Shown in pieces: positions 7,172-11,943 of a stretch of 12,364 bases of DNA. How positions within the stretch are numbered: the stretch's first letter is position 1; the number at the start of each line of letters is the position of its first letter. Made by a program: the position numbers and the translations under genes. This DNA is from Saccharicrinis sp. UBA6048 (GTDB taxonomy: Bacteria > Bacteroidota > Bacteroidia > Bacteroidales > Marinilabiliaceae). Below the pieces are notes generated by a model. It saw only the letters and a program-made list of their open reading frames with translations, had not been told where the DNA came from and made no database searches. The stretch is from the NCBI GenBank assembly GCA_002429115.1, contig DIYS01000178.1:1-12364 (forward strand), read 5' to 3'.

Positions 7172-7705
7172 ATGTCATTTATTAGTTTTGGAGAGTACAA
7201 AGATGGCCTTGGTTTCAAGGTAGTTGATGAACGCGTATGGCGTGGAAGTGCAGGTTTAATGCTTCTTCTCGGAGCCATTGCGTCCATTAATGGGTTTATA
7301 TTGAATAACTACGAGGTTATTCCTTACATCTCTGGGTTTTTAGTCGTTAATTTCTTTGTTGGGATATTTATCAACCCAAAATTATCACCAACAGTAATGG
7401 TTTCACGCATGGTTACTTATAATCAAAGTCCGCTGTGGATTGGTGCTGTGCAAAAGCGTTTTGCATGGAGCTTAGGTTTAGCTCTTTCAGTAACTATATT
7501 CGTTTTATCGCTTCGGTTAGTAGATGATGTCACTTATTTCGAGCCGGTTTGTTTACTGTGTATAATATGCTTATTACTGTTGTTTTTAGAATCGGTATTT
7601 GGCATTTGTGTAGGCTGTCAGTTATACCATGGGGCAATCCGTTTAAAAATCATTAAAGCACCTGAAGAAAAGCCAAATTGCATGGGTGACTCATGTGATG
7701 TATAG
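7172..7705 (+). CDS. DUF4395-family integral membrane protein, cysteine-rich
   Basis: Membrane protein of 177 residues with four predicted hydrophobic segments: about 23-44, 52-67, 96-116 and 125-146. Family signs are VDERVWRGSAG at the start of helix 1, INPKLSPTVMVSRMV (67-81), QKRFAWSLGLALS (94-106) and the FGICVGCQLY ending (143-152). Function is not known to me. It is notable for cysteines: 127, 130 and 133 in helix 4, a CxxC pair 146/149 at the end of helix 4, and 170 and 175 in the short tail (NCMGDSC). That pattern suggests thiol redox chemistry or metal binding, which is inference. The next gene, msrA, is also sulfur-redox related, but 345 bases with a repeat intervene, so an operon is doubtful. 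Confidence 0.75.
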   Translation: MSFISFGEYKDGLGFKVVDERVWRGSAGLMLLLGAIASINGFILNNYEVIPYISGFLVVNFFVGIFINPKLSPTVMVSRMVTYNQSPLWIGAVQKRFAWSLGLALSVTIFVLSLRLVDDVTYFEPVCLLCIICLLLLFLESVFGICVGCQLYHGAIRLKIIKAPEEKPNCMGDSCDV

Positions 7706-7751
7706 GATGAGTTTAAGGTGATAATTATATTTATCTGATAGTTAATGTAAA

Positions 7752-7872
7752 GCCCCAAAGTGGGCGGTAAATACCAGCGTAGGGTGAAGTGTAACGAAGC
7801 CTTGCATCTGCATCACATCAACTTGCTAAGCATCTCAAAGATGCTAAGCAAGTGTATCTTTCGATGCTGATG
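7752..7872. repeat. Intergenic palindromic repeat element between the DUF4395 gene and msrA
   Basis: The 345-base gap 7706-8050 has no gene. It holds a nested inverted repeat: ACTTGCTAAGCATC (7821-7834) pairs with GATGCTAAGCAAGT (7840-7853) around the loop TCAAA with one A-A mismatch. Outside it, CATCTGCATC (7805-7814) pairs with GATGCTGATG (7863-7872) with one T-T mismatch. To the left are a small GCCC/GGGC hairpin (7752-7765) and the block AGGGTGAAGTGTAACGAAGC (7781-7800), which has the look of a decayed dispersed intergenic repeat. There is no T run, so it is not a standard terminator. The rest of the gap (7873-8035) is plain A+T-rich DNA; the nearest promoter-like string is TATGTTTA at 8004-8011, a weak match. 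Confidence 0.6.
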
Positions 7873-8035
7873 AATAGAGCTCAGTAAAGAATAATCTTAT
7901 CTGGTTGTATTCTAAACAAAACAATCCAATAATCCTCTTGTTTCCCTTTTAAATAATTGAATTTACTAATGTTTCTGTAAGTTTTTAGAATGACGACCGA
8001 CTATATGTTTAAAGTATTTAGTTGTCGAATAAAAC

Positions 8036-8041
8036 AGGAGG
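8036..8041 (+). promoter_or_regulatory. Strong Shine-Dalgarno site for msrA
   Basis: AGGAGG lies nine bases before the msrA ATG at 8051, an ideal match and distance. No other gene in this window has such a site, in keeping with the general weakness of Shine-Dalgarno signals in Bacteroidota. It fixes the msrA start. Confidence 0.7.
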
Positions 8042-8050
8042 ATCAGAAGT

Positions 8051-8644
8051 ATGAAACAAGTAGCAGTATTAATTATAACCCTTATTTTAAGTATTCATAT
8101 GTCAGCACAAAATAAAGAATTAGCAACATTCGGAGGTGGTTGTTTTTGGTGTACCGAAGCAATATTTGATGCTTTGGATGGGGTGGAAAAGGTTGAGTCG
8201 GGATACAGTGGCGGTGCAACTGCAAATCCTACTTACGAGGAAGTTTGCAGCGGAATAAGCGGCCATGCCGAGGTGATACAAATTACTTATGATCCTGCAA
8301 AGGTCAAGTACGAGGACTTGTTGGAAGTTTTTTTTGCAACACATGACCCTACGACACTAAACCGTCAGGGAGCCGATGTGGGTACACAGTATCGATCAGT
8401 TATTTATTACCACAATGATCAACAAAAGCAGATAGCCAACTTAGTGATTGATCACCTGGAAAAAGAAAAGATATTTAATGATCCAATTGTAACAGAAGTT
8501 TCAAGGTTTGATTTGTTTTACATCGCGGAATCGTATCATCAGGATTACTTTGCCAATAATGCTCGTCAGCCATATTGCAGGGCTGTGATTAATCCGAAAA
8601 TGGAAAAGTTCAAAAAACTATTTGGCGATCGCCTGAAAAAGTAA
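8051..8644 (+). CDS. msrA: Exported peptide-methionine (S)-S-oxide reductase
   Basis: Repairs oxidised methionine by reducing the S-epimer of methionine sulfoxide in proteins. The 197 residues begin with a signal peptide (MKQVAVLIITLILSIHMSAQ, likely cut after SAQ), so the enzyme should work in the periplasm, where re-reduction would need an exported thiol donor. The catalytic motif GGGCFWC has nucleophile Cys31; Cys34 is the second Cys of the motif. Further family blocks are ESGYSGG (49-55), GHAEVIQITYDP (71-82), THDPTTLNRQGADVGTQYRS (97-116), AESYHQDYFANN (159-170) and QPYCRAVINPK (173-183), with Cys176 a probable resolving cysteine. No MsrB domain is fused and no msrB gene is adjacent. An AGGAGG site fixes the start. 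No terminator was found directly after it. Confidence 0.97.
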   Translation: MKQVAVLIITLILSIHMSAQNKELATFGGGCFWCTEAIFDALDGVEKVESGYSGGATANPTYEEVCSGISGHAEVIQITYDPAKVKYEDLLEVFFATHDPTTLNRQGADVGTQYRSVIYYHNDQQKQIANLVIDHLEKEKIFNDPIVTEVSRFDLFYIAESYHQDYFANNARQPYCRAVINPKMEKFKKLFGDRLKK

Positions 8645-8734
8645 TCTAATATTTGATCTGGGTGTAATGGGTTGGTGTATAGTGTTTTGTGGTTGATGTT
8701 GTCGGTGTTGGAAAAAATTAACTTTAAGAAAATG

Positions 8735-8766
8735 TTGTTTTGTAACATGAAAATTACCTATCTTTG
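8735..8766 (+). promoter_or_regulatory. Candidate promoter of the pyrB leader
   Basis: TTG at 8735-8737 is followed after 21 bases by TATCTTTG at 8759-8766, a full match to TAnnTTTG. TTTG at 8739-8742 is an alternative but too close. Transcription would begin near 8771-8774, giving a leader of about 270 bases before pyrB, very long for this window, and only a few bases before the leader ATG at 8776. Confidence 0.65.
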
Positions 8767-8775
8767 AACTCCGGA

Positions 8776-9045
8776 ATGAGACAACAGAGTGATCAATATT
8801 TGCGACGACAGAAGTCAGTAAATCATCCGGAAAAAGATGATTTAATACATCGCTTTTTCACTCTTTCATTCAACCGAATCAATGTTGAGCAATTTATATT
8901 TTTTAGATATTTAAAAGACCTGATTTTTAGTTCAGGTCTTTTTTTTGTGCTCTTTTCTGAAGTTAAAATAACGTGTATAAATACGAATAATAATCCAAAC
9001 CAAGTAATTGGGGAGCTTTCTCTCAGTAAACATGTAAGCAAATGA
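8776..9045 (+). CDS. Candidate pyrL-like leader peptide overlapping the pyrB attenuator
   Basis: Open frame of 89 codons from ATG 8776 to TGA 9043-9045; the TGA overlaps the pyrB ATG as ATGA. I know of no homologue, and the protein itself shows no domain: a polar basic first half (MRQQSDQYLRRQKSVNHPEK), then an aromatic, Phe-rich stretch (FIFFRYL, GLFFVLF), then a polar end. Its value is positional. The Phe-rich part is what the U-rich tract and terminator encode when read as codons, so a translating ribosome would cross the terminator. In the E. coli pyrBI leader a 44-residue peptide frame also extends through the attenuator. A frame staying open for 89 codons in such A+T-rich DNA is unlikely by chance. 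Weak points: no Shine-Dalgarno site and an almost leaderless start. It could instead be a fortuitous frame over a non-coding leader. Confidence 0.5.
   Translation: MRQQSDQYLRRQKSVNHPEKDDLIHRFFTLSFNRINVEQFIFFRYLKDLIFSSGLFFVLFSEVKITCINTNNNPNQVIGELSLSKHVSK
8819..8844 (+). promoter_or_regulatory. Perfect 9-bp hairpin early in the pyrB leader
   Basis: TAAATCATC (8819-8827) pairs without mismatch with GATGATTTA (8836-8844) around an eight-base loop CGGAAAAA. TCCGGAA at the loop side (8826-8832) repeats the TCCGGAA at the predicted 5' end of the transcript (8770-8776). TCCGGA is self-complementary, so the 5' end could pair with the loop region as an alternative fold. A role in polymerase pausing or leader folding is inference. 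Confidence 0.5.
8869..8912 (+). promoter_or_regulatory. Candidate pause hairpin and U-rich UTP-sensing tract
   Basis: TTCAAC (8869-8874) pairs with GTTGAG (8884-8889; one U-G pair) around a nine-base loop. A tract rich in T (8891-8912, containing TTTATATTTTTTAG) follows at once and runs straight into the terminator hairpin. A pause hairpin plus U-rich stretch upstream of the terminator is the UTP-sensing part of the enterobacterial pyrBI attenuator. The layout is seen here; the UTP response is inferred. Confidence 0.45.
8913..8946 (+). terminator. Intrinsic terminator (attenuator) in the pyrB leader
   Basis: AAAAGACCTGA (8913-8923) pairs perfectly with TCAGGTCTTTT (8932-8942) around an eight-base loop, and the T run extends to eight (8939-8946). 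It lies inside the leader, 95 bases before the pyrB ATG and about 175 bases after the predicted start point, with no gene ending nearby other than msrA 268 bases upstream. That position suits transcription attenuation of pyrBI. It could alternatively end a short non-coding RNA. Confidence 0.85.
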
Positions 9046-9950
9046 AGAACAAAAGTTTAGTTTCCATTACCGATTTCTCCAAAGAGGAGATTCTACGCAT
9101 TGTGGAATTAGCAGCAGAATTTGAAGCTAATCCAAATCAGAAATTATTAGATGGCCAGGTGGTGTCAAGTCTGTTTTTTGAACCATCAACACGTACCCGT
9201 CTGAGTTTCGAAACCGCTATTCAGCGTCTGGGCGGAGGGTTAATCGGATTTACCGATTCATCATCTTCGTCGACAACGAAAGGAGAGTCATTAAAGGATA
9301 CCATCAAAATGGTGAGTAACTATAGTGATCTGATTGTGATGCGTCACCCACTTGAAGGATCGGCTCGCTACGCTTCTGAAGTATCGGATGTGCCGGTAAT
9401 TAATGCAGGTGATGGAGCTAACCAACACCCAACACAAACGCTGTTGGATTTGTATTCAATCTATAAAACGCAAGGCACGCTTGAAAACCTAAACATCTTC
9501 CTGGTTGGTGACCTGAAGTATGGCCGTACGGTTCACTCACTTTTGATGGCGATGTCGCAGTTTAATCCGGTTTTCAACTTTATCTCGCCTGACTCATTAA
9601 AAATGCCGGATGAATACAAATTATTCCTTGACAAACAAGGAATTAAGTACTACGAGCACCTTGAGTTTACAGATATAATTGAAGAAGCTGACATTCTGTA
9701 TATGACACGTGTACAGCGTGAGCGTTTCTCAGATCCTATCGAATACGAAAAGGTGAAAAATGTATATGTACTACGCAACGCAATGTTAGATAACACCAAG
9801 GATAACTTACGAATTCTGCATCCACTTCCACGTGTAAACGAAATTCATACCGATGTAGATGAAAATCCAAAAGCCTACTATTTTGAGCAGGCCGAAAATG
9901 GAGTGTATGCACGTATGGCTATTATGGCATCAATTTTAGGTTTAAAGTAA
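9042..9950 (+). CDS. pyrB: Aspartate carbamoyltransferase catalytic subunit
   Basis: Joins carbamoyl phosphate and aspartate to make N-carbamoyl-aspartate, the committed step of pyrimidine synthesis; cytoplasmic. The 302 residues are standard length. Carbamoyl-phosphate loop FEPSTRTRLSFE (46-57), the loop STTKGES (77-83, with the active-site Lys80), RHP (101-103), GDGANQHPTQ (123-132), GDLKYGRTVHS (156-166), RVQRER (223-228) and HPLPRVNEI (260-268) are all present, so the catalytic set is intact. The start is fixed by these motifs, and its ATG overlaps the stop of the leader frame (ATGA), suggesting translational coupling. pyrI follows after 25 bases, so catalytic and regulatory chains are made from one message and should assemble as the class B (E. 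coli-type) c6r6 enzyme. Control is probably by the leader attenuator. Confidence 0.98.
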   Translation: MKNKSLVSITDFSKEEILRIVELAAEFEANPNQKLLDGQVVSSLFFEPSTRTRLSFETAIQRLGGGLIGFTDSSSSSTTKGESLKDTIKMVSNYSDLIVMRHPLEGSARYASEVSDVPVINAGDGANQHPTQTLLDLYSIYKTQGTLENLNIFLVGDLKYGRTVHSLLMAMSQFNPVFNFISPDSLKMPDEYKLFLDKQGIKYYEHLEFTDIIEEADILYMTRVQRERFSDPIEYEKVKNVYVLRNAMLDNTKDNLRILHPLPRVNEIHTDVDENPKAYYFEQAENGVYARMAIMASILGLK

Positions 9951-9975
9951 GTCGTCATTATTAAAACATTGAATC

Positions 9976-10431
9976 ATGTCAAAAAAGGAATTAAGCGTAA
10001 GAGCAATTAAAAACGGTACAGTAATAGATCATATACCAGCAACTCACTTGTTTAAGGTAATTTCGATCCTAGGTTTGGATAAGATTTCTAACCAGATCAC
10101 TTTTGGAACTAACCTTAAAAGCAAGCAGCAAGGTCATAAAGCGATTATTAAAGTTGCTAAAAAGTACTTTGCTGATGAGGATATCAACAAGATTGGTTTG
10201 GTAGCACCTTCAGCAAAATTAAATATTATTGAAGATTACCAGGTTGTTGAGAAAAAGGTAGTTGAGATTCCAGAACAAATTGTGGGTATTGCTAAATGTT
10301 TTAACCCAAAATGTATCACCAACAATGAAAATATGACAACAAAATTTTCATTAGCTGAAAAAGAACCACTAGCTTTAAAGTGTCAGTACTGCGAAAAGAT
10401 CACGAATGAAGAGCATCTTGAAGTACTTTAA
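9976..10431 (+). CDS. pyrI: Aspartate carbamoyltransferase regulatory subunit
   Basis: Regulatory chain of aspartate transcarbamoylase; it holds the nucleotide effector site and the zinc site that contacts PyrB. The 151 residues show the N-terminal allosteric domain (VRAIKNGTVIDHIPA, 8-22; ITFGTNLKSKQQGHKAIIKV, 41-60) and a C-terminal zinc domain with Cys108, Cys113, Cys136 and Cys139 in the order C-x4-C-x22-C-x2-C, as in E. coli (109, 114, 138, 141). All four ligands are kept, so binding to PyrB should be intact. The conserved Lys56-His54 region suggests ATP/CTP-type control, though the effect of each nucleotide cannot be read. Second gene of the pyrBI operon, followed 40 bases later by a terminator. 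Confidence 0.97.
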   Translation: MSKKELSVRAIKNGTVIDHIPATHLFKVISILGLDKISNQITFGTNLKSKQQGHKAIIKVAKKYFADEDINKIGLVAPSAKLNIIEDYQVVEKKVVEIPEQIVGIAKCFNPKCITNNENMTTKFSLAEKEPLALKCQYCEKITNEEHLEVL

Positions 10432-10471
10432 TTGATGGACCAGGGTGCGTTAAGCATCTAACTTCAATAAG

Positions 10472-10503
10472 AAACTCCTGCATCGCCCGATGTGGGAGTT
10501 TTT
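10472..10503 (+). terminator. Intrinsic terminator of the pyrBI operon
   Basis: AAACTCCTGCATC (10472-10484) pairs with GATGTGGGAGTTT (10489-10501) over 13 pairs including two G-U, with loop GCCC and a T run 10499-10503. It closes the pyrB-pyrI transcript and separates it from the DoxX-like gene. Confidence 0.88.
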
Positions 10504-10564
10504 GGTTATGCGAACTATTTAATAAGATGACTGTTTTATCCCTATCACTAATACACAAAATCTT

Positions 10565-10918
10565 ATGAGTAAAAGAGATAAAGTAATTTATTGGATCGCT
10601 ACCGGATTATTGTCTGCCATGATGTTGATGTCTGCAGGAATGTACATTTTTAATAATGCGATGGTAACTGAAACATTTACAAATCTTGGTTATCCAACTT
10701 ATATCATCTATCCGCTGGCTATTGCCAAAATACTTGGTGTGCTTGCCATACTCAGTAACCTGTCGGGCAAACTAAAAGAATGGGCGTATGCCGGCTTCTT
10801 TTTTGATTTCATTTTAGCTGCTGCTGCTCATATCAGTATAAACGACGGTGAAGAAAAGGGTGCATACATGGCGATGGTGCTTTTAATTCTATCGTACTTT
10901 TTCGGAAGAAAACGATAG
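10565..10918 (+). CDS. DoxX-like (DoxX_2-type) small membrane protein
   Basis: Integral membrane protein of 117 residues with four hydrophobic segments: about 8-29, 46-65, 73-92 and 100-114. The family pattern is clear in YPLAIAKILGVLAILSNLSGKLKEWAYAGFFFDFILAAAAHIS, where the K-x-LG-x-x-A and LKEWAYAGFFFD elements are typical of DoxX-like proteins, and it ends in a basic FGRKR. Function of this subgroup is not established; relatives have been linked to oxidative stress and thiol metabolism. It is monocistronic here, between the pyrBI terminator and a repeat-filled gap. I found no convincing TAnnTTTG promoter in the 61 bases upstream. Confidence 0.83.
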   Translation: MSKRDKVIYWIATGLLSAMMLMSAGMYIFNNAMVTETFTNLGYPTYIIYPLAIAKILGVLAILSNLSGKLKEWAYAGFFFDFILAAAAHISINDGEEKGAYMAMVLLILSYFFGRKR

Positions 10919-10933
10919 AGGTTCAATATTCAG

Positions 10934-10951
10934 AATTACATCCTTGTAATT
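10934..10951 (+). repeat. Small perfect hairpin after the DoxX-like gene
   Basis: AATTACA (10934-10940) and TGTAATT (10945-10951) form a perfect seven-pair stem with loop TCCT, 15 bases after the DoxX-like stop. The T run after it is short (ATTTACC), so it may be a weak terminator or a 3' stabilising hairpin. Confidence 0.5.
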
Positions 10952-10955
10952 ATTT

Positions 10956-11020
10956 ACCACTAAGTCTCTAAGGATACTAAGAAAAATAACTTATTATTCT
11001 TGGTGCCTTTCTTGGTGGTT
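10956..11020. repeat. ACCACYAAG-type inverted repeat
   Basis: The left arm (10956-10983) carries ACCACTAAG, CTAAGG and ACTAAGAA; the right arm (10997-11020) carries TTCTTGGTG, CCTTT and CTTGGTGGTT, its inexact reverse complement with a four-base offset. Together they form a long imperfect hairpin with an A+T loop. Palindromes of this kind, built on ACCACNAAG and its complement, are familiar as dispersed intergenic repeats in Bacteroidota and some other phyla (from memory). No coding capacity. Confidence 0.6.
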
Positions 11021-11063
11021 ATGGCATTCATTTCACCAAACTTTCGGTCTTTGTTATGAGTAA

Positions 11064-11223
11064 TACCAATTTTATTTTGGAATTAACATTAAATTGTTTT
11101 AGCAATTTTGAGGTCAGGCAAGGCAAAAAATTAAGGCGTAATCGTAGTTACGGCGATATTTTTTAACGCAGCATTAGCTTAAAAGAGCAAAAGAATATTG
11201 TTAATTTCAATGTAATATTGGTA
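11064..11223. mobile_element. MITE-like palindromic element with terminal inverted repeats
   Basis: Bases 11063-11088 and the reverse complement of 11199-11224 agree at 22 of 26 positions (ATACCAAT...GAATTAACA type). Inside, the arms stay roughly complementary to the centre: AAAAAAT (11125-11131) faces ATTTTTT (11158-11164), and CGTAA faces TTACG around 11137-11151. The whole element is therefore one long imperfect hairpin of about 156 bases with no open frame. Setting the ends at CCAAT/ATTGG leaves TA on both sides (11064-11065 and 11222-11223), compatible with a TA target duplication as made by IS630/mariner-type transposases; the symmetric flanks leave the exact ends ambiguous. The internal GGCAAGGC...TTAACGCAGC pattern is that of many bacterial MITEs. 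Mobilisation in trans is inference. Confidence 0.7.
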
Positions 11224-11228
11224 TAGTG

Positions 11229-11236
11229 TATCTTTG
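11229..11236 (+). promoter_or_regulatory. Candidate -7 box for the flavin reductase-family gene
   Basis: TATCTTTG is a full match to TAnnTTTG, 20 bases before the ATG at 11257. Counting back 20 bases gives TTTC at 11205-11208, a near-match to the -33 TTTG that lies within the right terminal repeat of the MITE-like element. The promoter would therefore be part element, part unique DNA. Confidence 0.55.
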
Positions 11237-11256
11237 CAATCAAACAACTATTGAAA

Positions 11257-11844
11257 ATGGCAAAACAAGACTGGAAGCCCGGCAACATGATCTATCCTTT
11301 ACCTGCTGTAATGGTAACAGTGGGTAATGCTCCTGAAAATTATAATATCATTACCATTGCCTGGACAGGCACGATCTGTTCTGATCCACCAATGTGTTAC
11401 ATTTCAGTTCGTAAAGGACGACATTCTTACCAAACGCTTAAAGAAACAGGTGAGTTTGTAATTAATCTGACAACTAAAGAATTATCCTATGCCACGGATT
11501 GGTGTGGGGTACGATCGGGTCGACAGTATAATAAGTTTGAAGAGATGCACTTGACACCAGGTAAAGCATCGCTTGTAAGTGCGCCAATTATTGAAGAATC
11601 ACCAATCAATATCGAGTGCAAAGTAACAGAAGTAAAGGAGTTGGGCACACATGACATGTTTATTGCTGAGGTGGTTAATGTGAAGGCTGATGAGCAATAC
11701 ATTGATGAGAAAACTGGTGCCTTTAGCTTGCAGAAAGCTAAGCCGATTTGTTACTCTCATGGCCATTATTTTGAGGTGGGGAAGAAGATAGGAAAATTTG
11801 GTTATGCCGTTGAAAAGAAGAAGAAAAAGCGGCGTCGGAAATAA
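11257..11844 (+). CDS. Flavin reductase-family protein (FMN-binding split barrel) with basic tail
   Basis: Member of the flavin reductase/flavoredoxin family, which bind FMN in a split barrel and reduce flavin or pass electrons; cytoplasmic. From the ATG at 11257 it has 195 residues (an in-frame TTG two codons upstream is less likely). The domain begins at about residue 8: PLPAVMVTVGNAPENYNIITIAWTGTICSDPPMCYISVRKGRHSYQTL matches the family, with the T-x-A-W-x-G and S-x-x-P-P-x-x-x-I-S-x-R motifs of the FMN site, then GEFVINLTTKEL. The end is distinctive: after GKFGYAVE come nine residues, all Lys or Arg, which may be a membrane- or nucleic-acid-binding tail (inference). The substrate cannot be read. 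It stands alone, with its own promoter next to a MITE-like element and another promoter following its stop. Confidence 0.88.
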   Translation: MAKQDWKPGNMIYPLPAVMVTVGNAPENYNIITIAWTGTICSDPPMCYISVRKGRHSYQTLKETGEFVINLTTKELSYATDWCGVRSGRQYNKFEEMHLTPGKASLVSAPIIEESPINIECKVTEVKELGTHDMFIAEVVNVKADEQYIDEKTGAFSLQKAKPICYSHGHYFEVGKKIGKFGYAVEKKKKKRRRK

Positions 11845-11851
11845 CAGTCGC

Positions 11852-11883
11852 TTGACAAGCCTTTATTTGTAGTTCTATATTTG
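11852..11883 (+). promoter_or_regulatory. Candidate promoter of the terminal secreted-protein gene
   Basis: TTG at 11852-11854, a spacer of 21 bases, then TATATTTG at 11876-11883, a full match to TAnnTTTG. The start point would be near 11889, giving a leader of about 55 bases before the ATG at 11944. Confidence 0.6.
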
Positions 11884-11943
11884 CAGTGCCCGTTATGTAA
11901 TTGTACTCAACATTCGTGTTTCATTTAATTAAAACAAAATGTT

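Noticed and set aside
8655..8685. G-quadruplex
   Set aside because: Only two GGG runs are close together; the four needed are absent.
8764..8775. Upstream TTG start for the pyrB leader frame
   Set aside because: It lies within the TATCTTTG promoter box, so it would not be transcribed; ATG at 8776 was used.
8823..9041. Minus-strand open frame opposite the pyrB leader
   Set aside because: No promoter or family features, and it would be antisense to the structured leader.
11850..11860. GCTTGACAAGC as a terminator of the flavin reductase gene
   Set aside because: Stem of four pairs with a three-base loop and no T run; the TTG inside it fits better as a -33 element.
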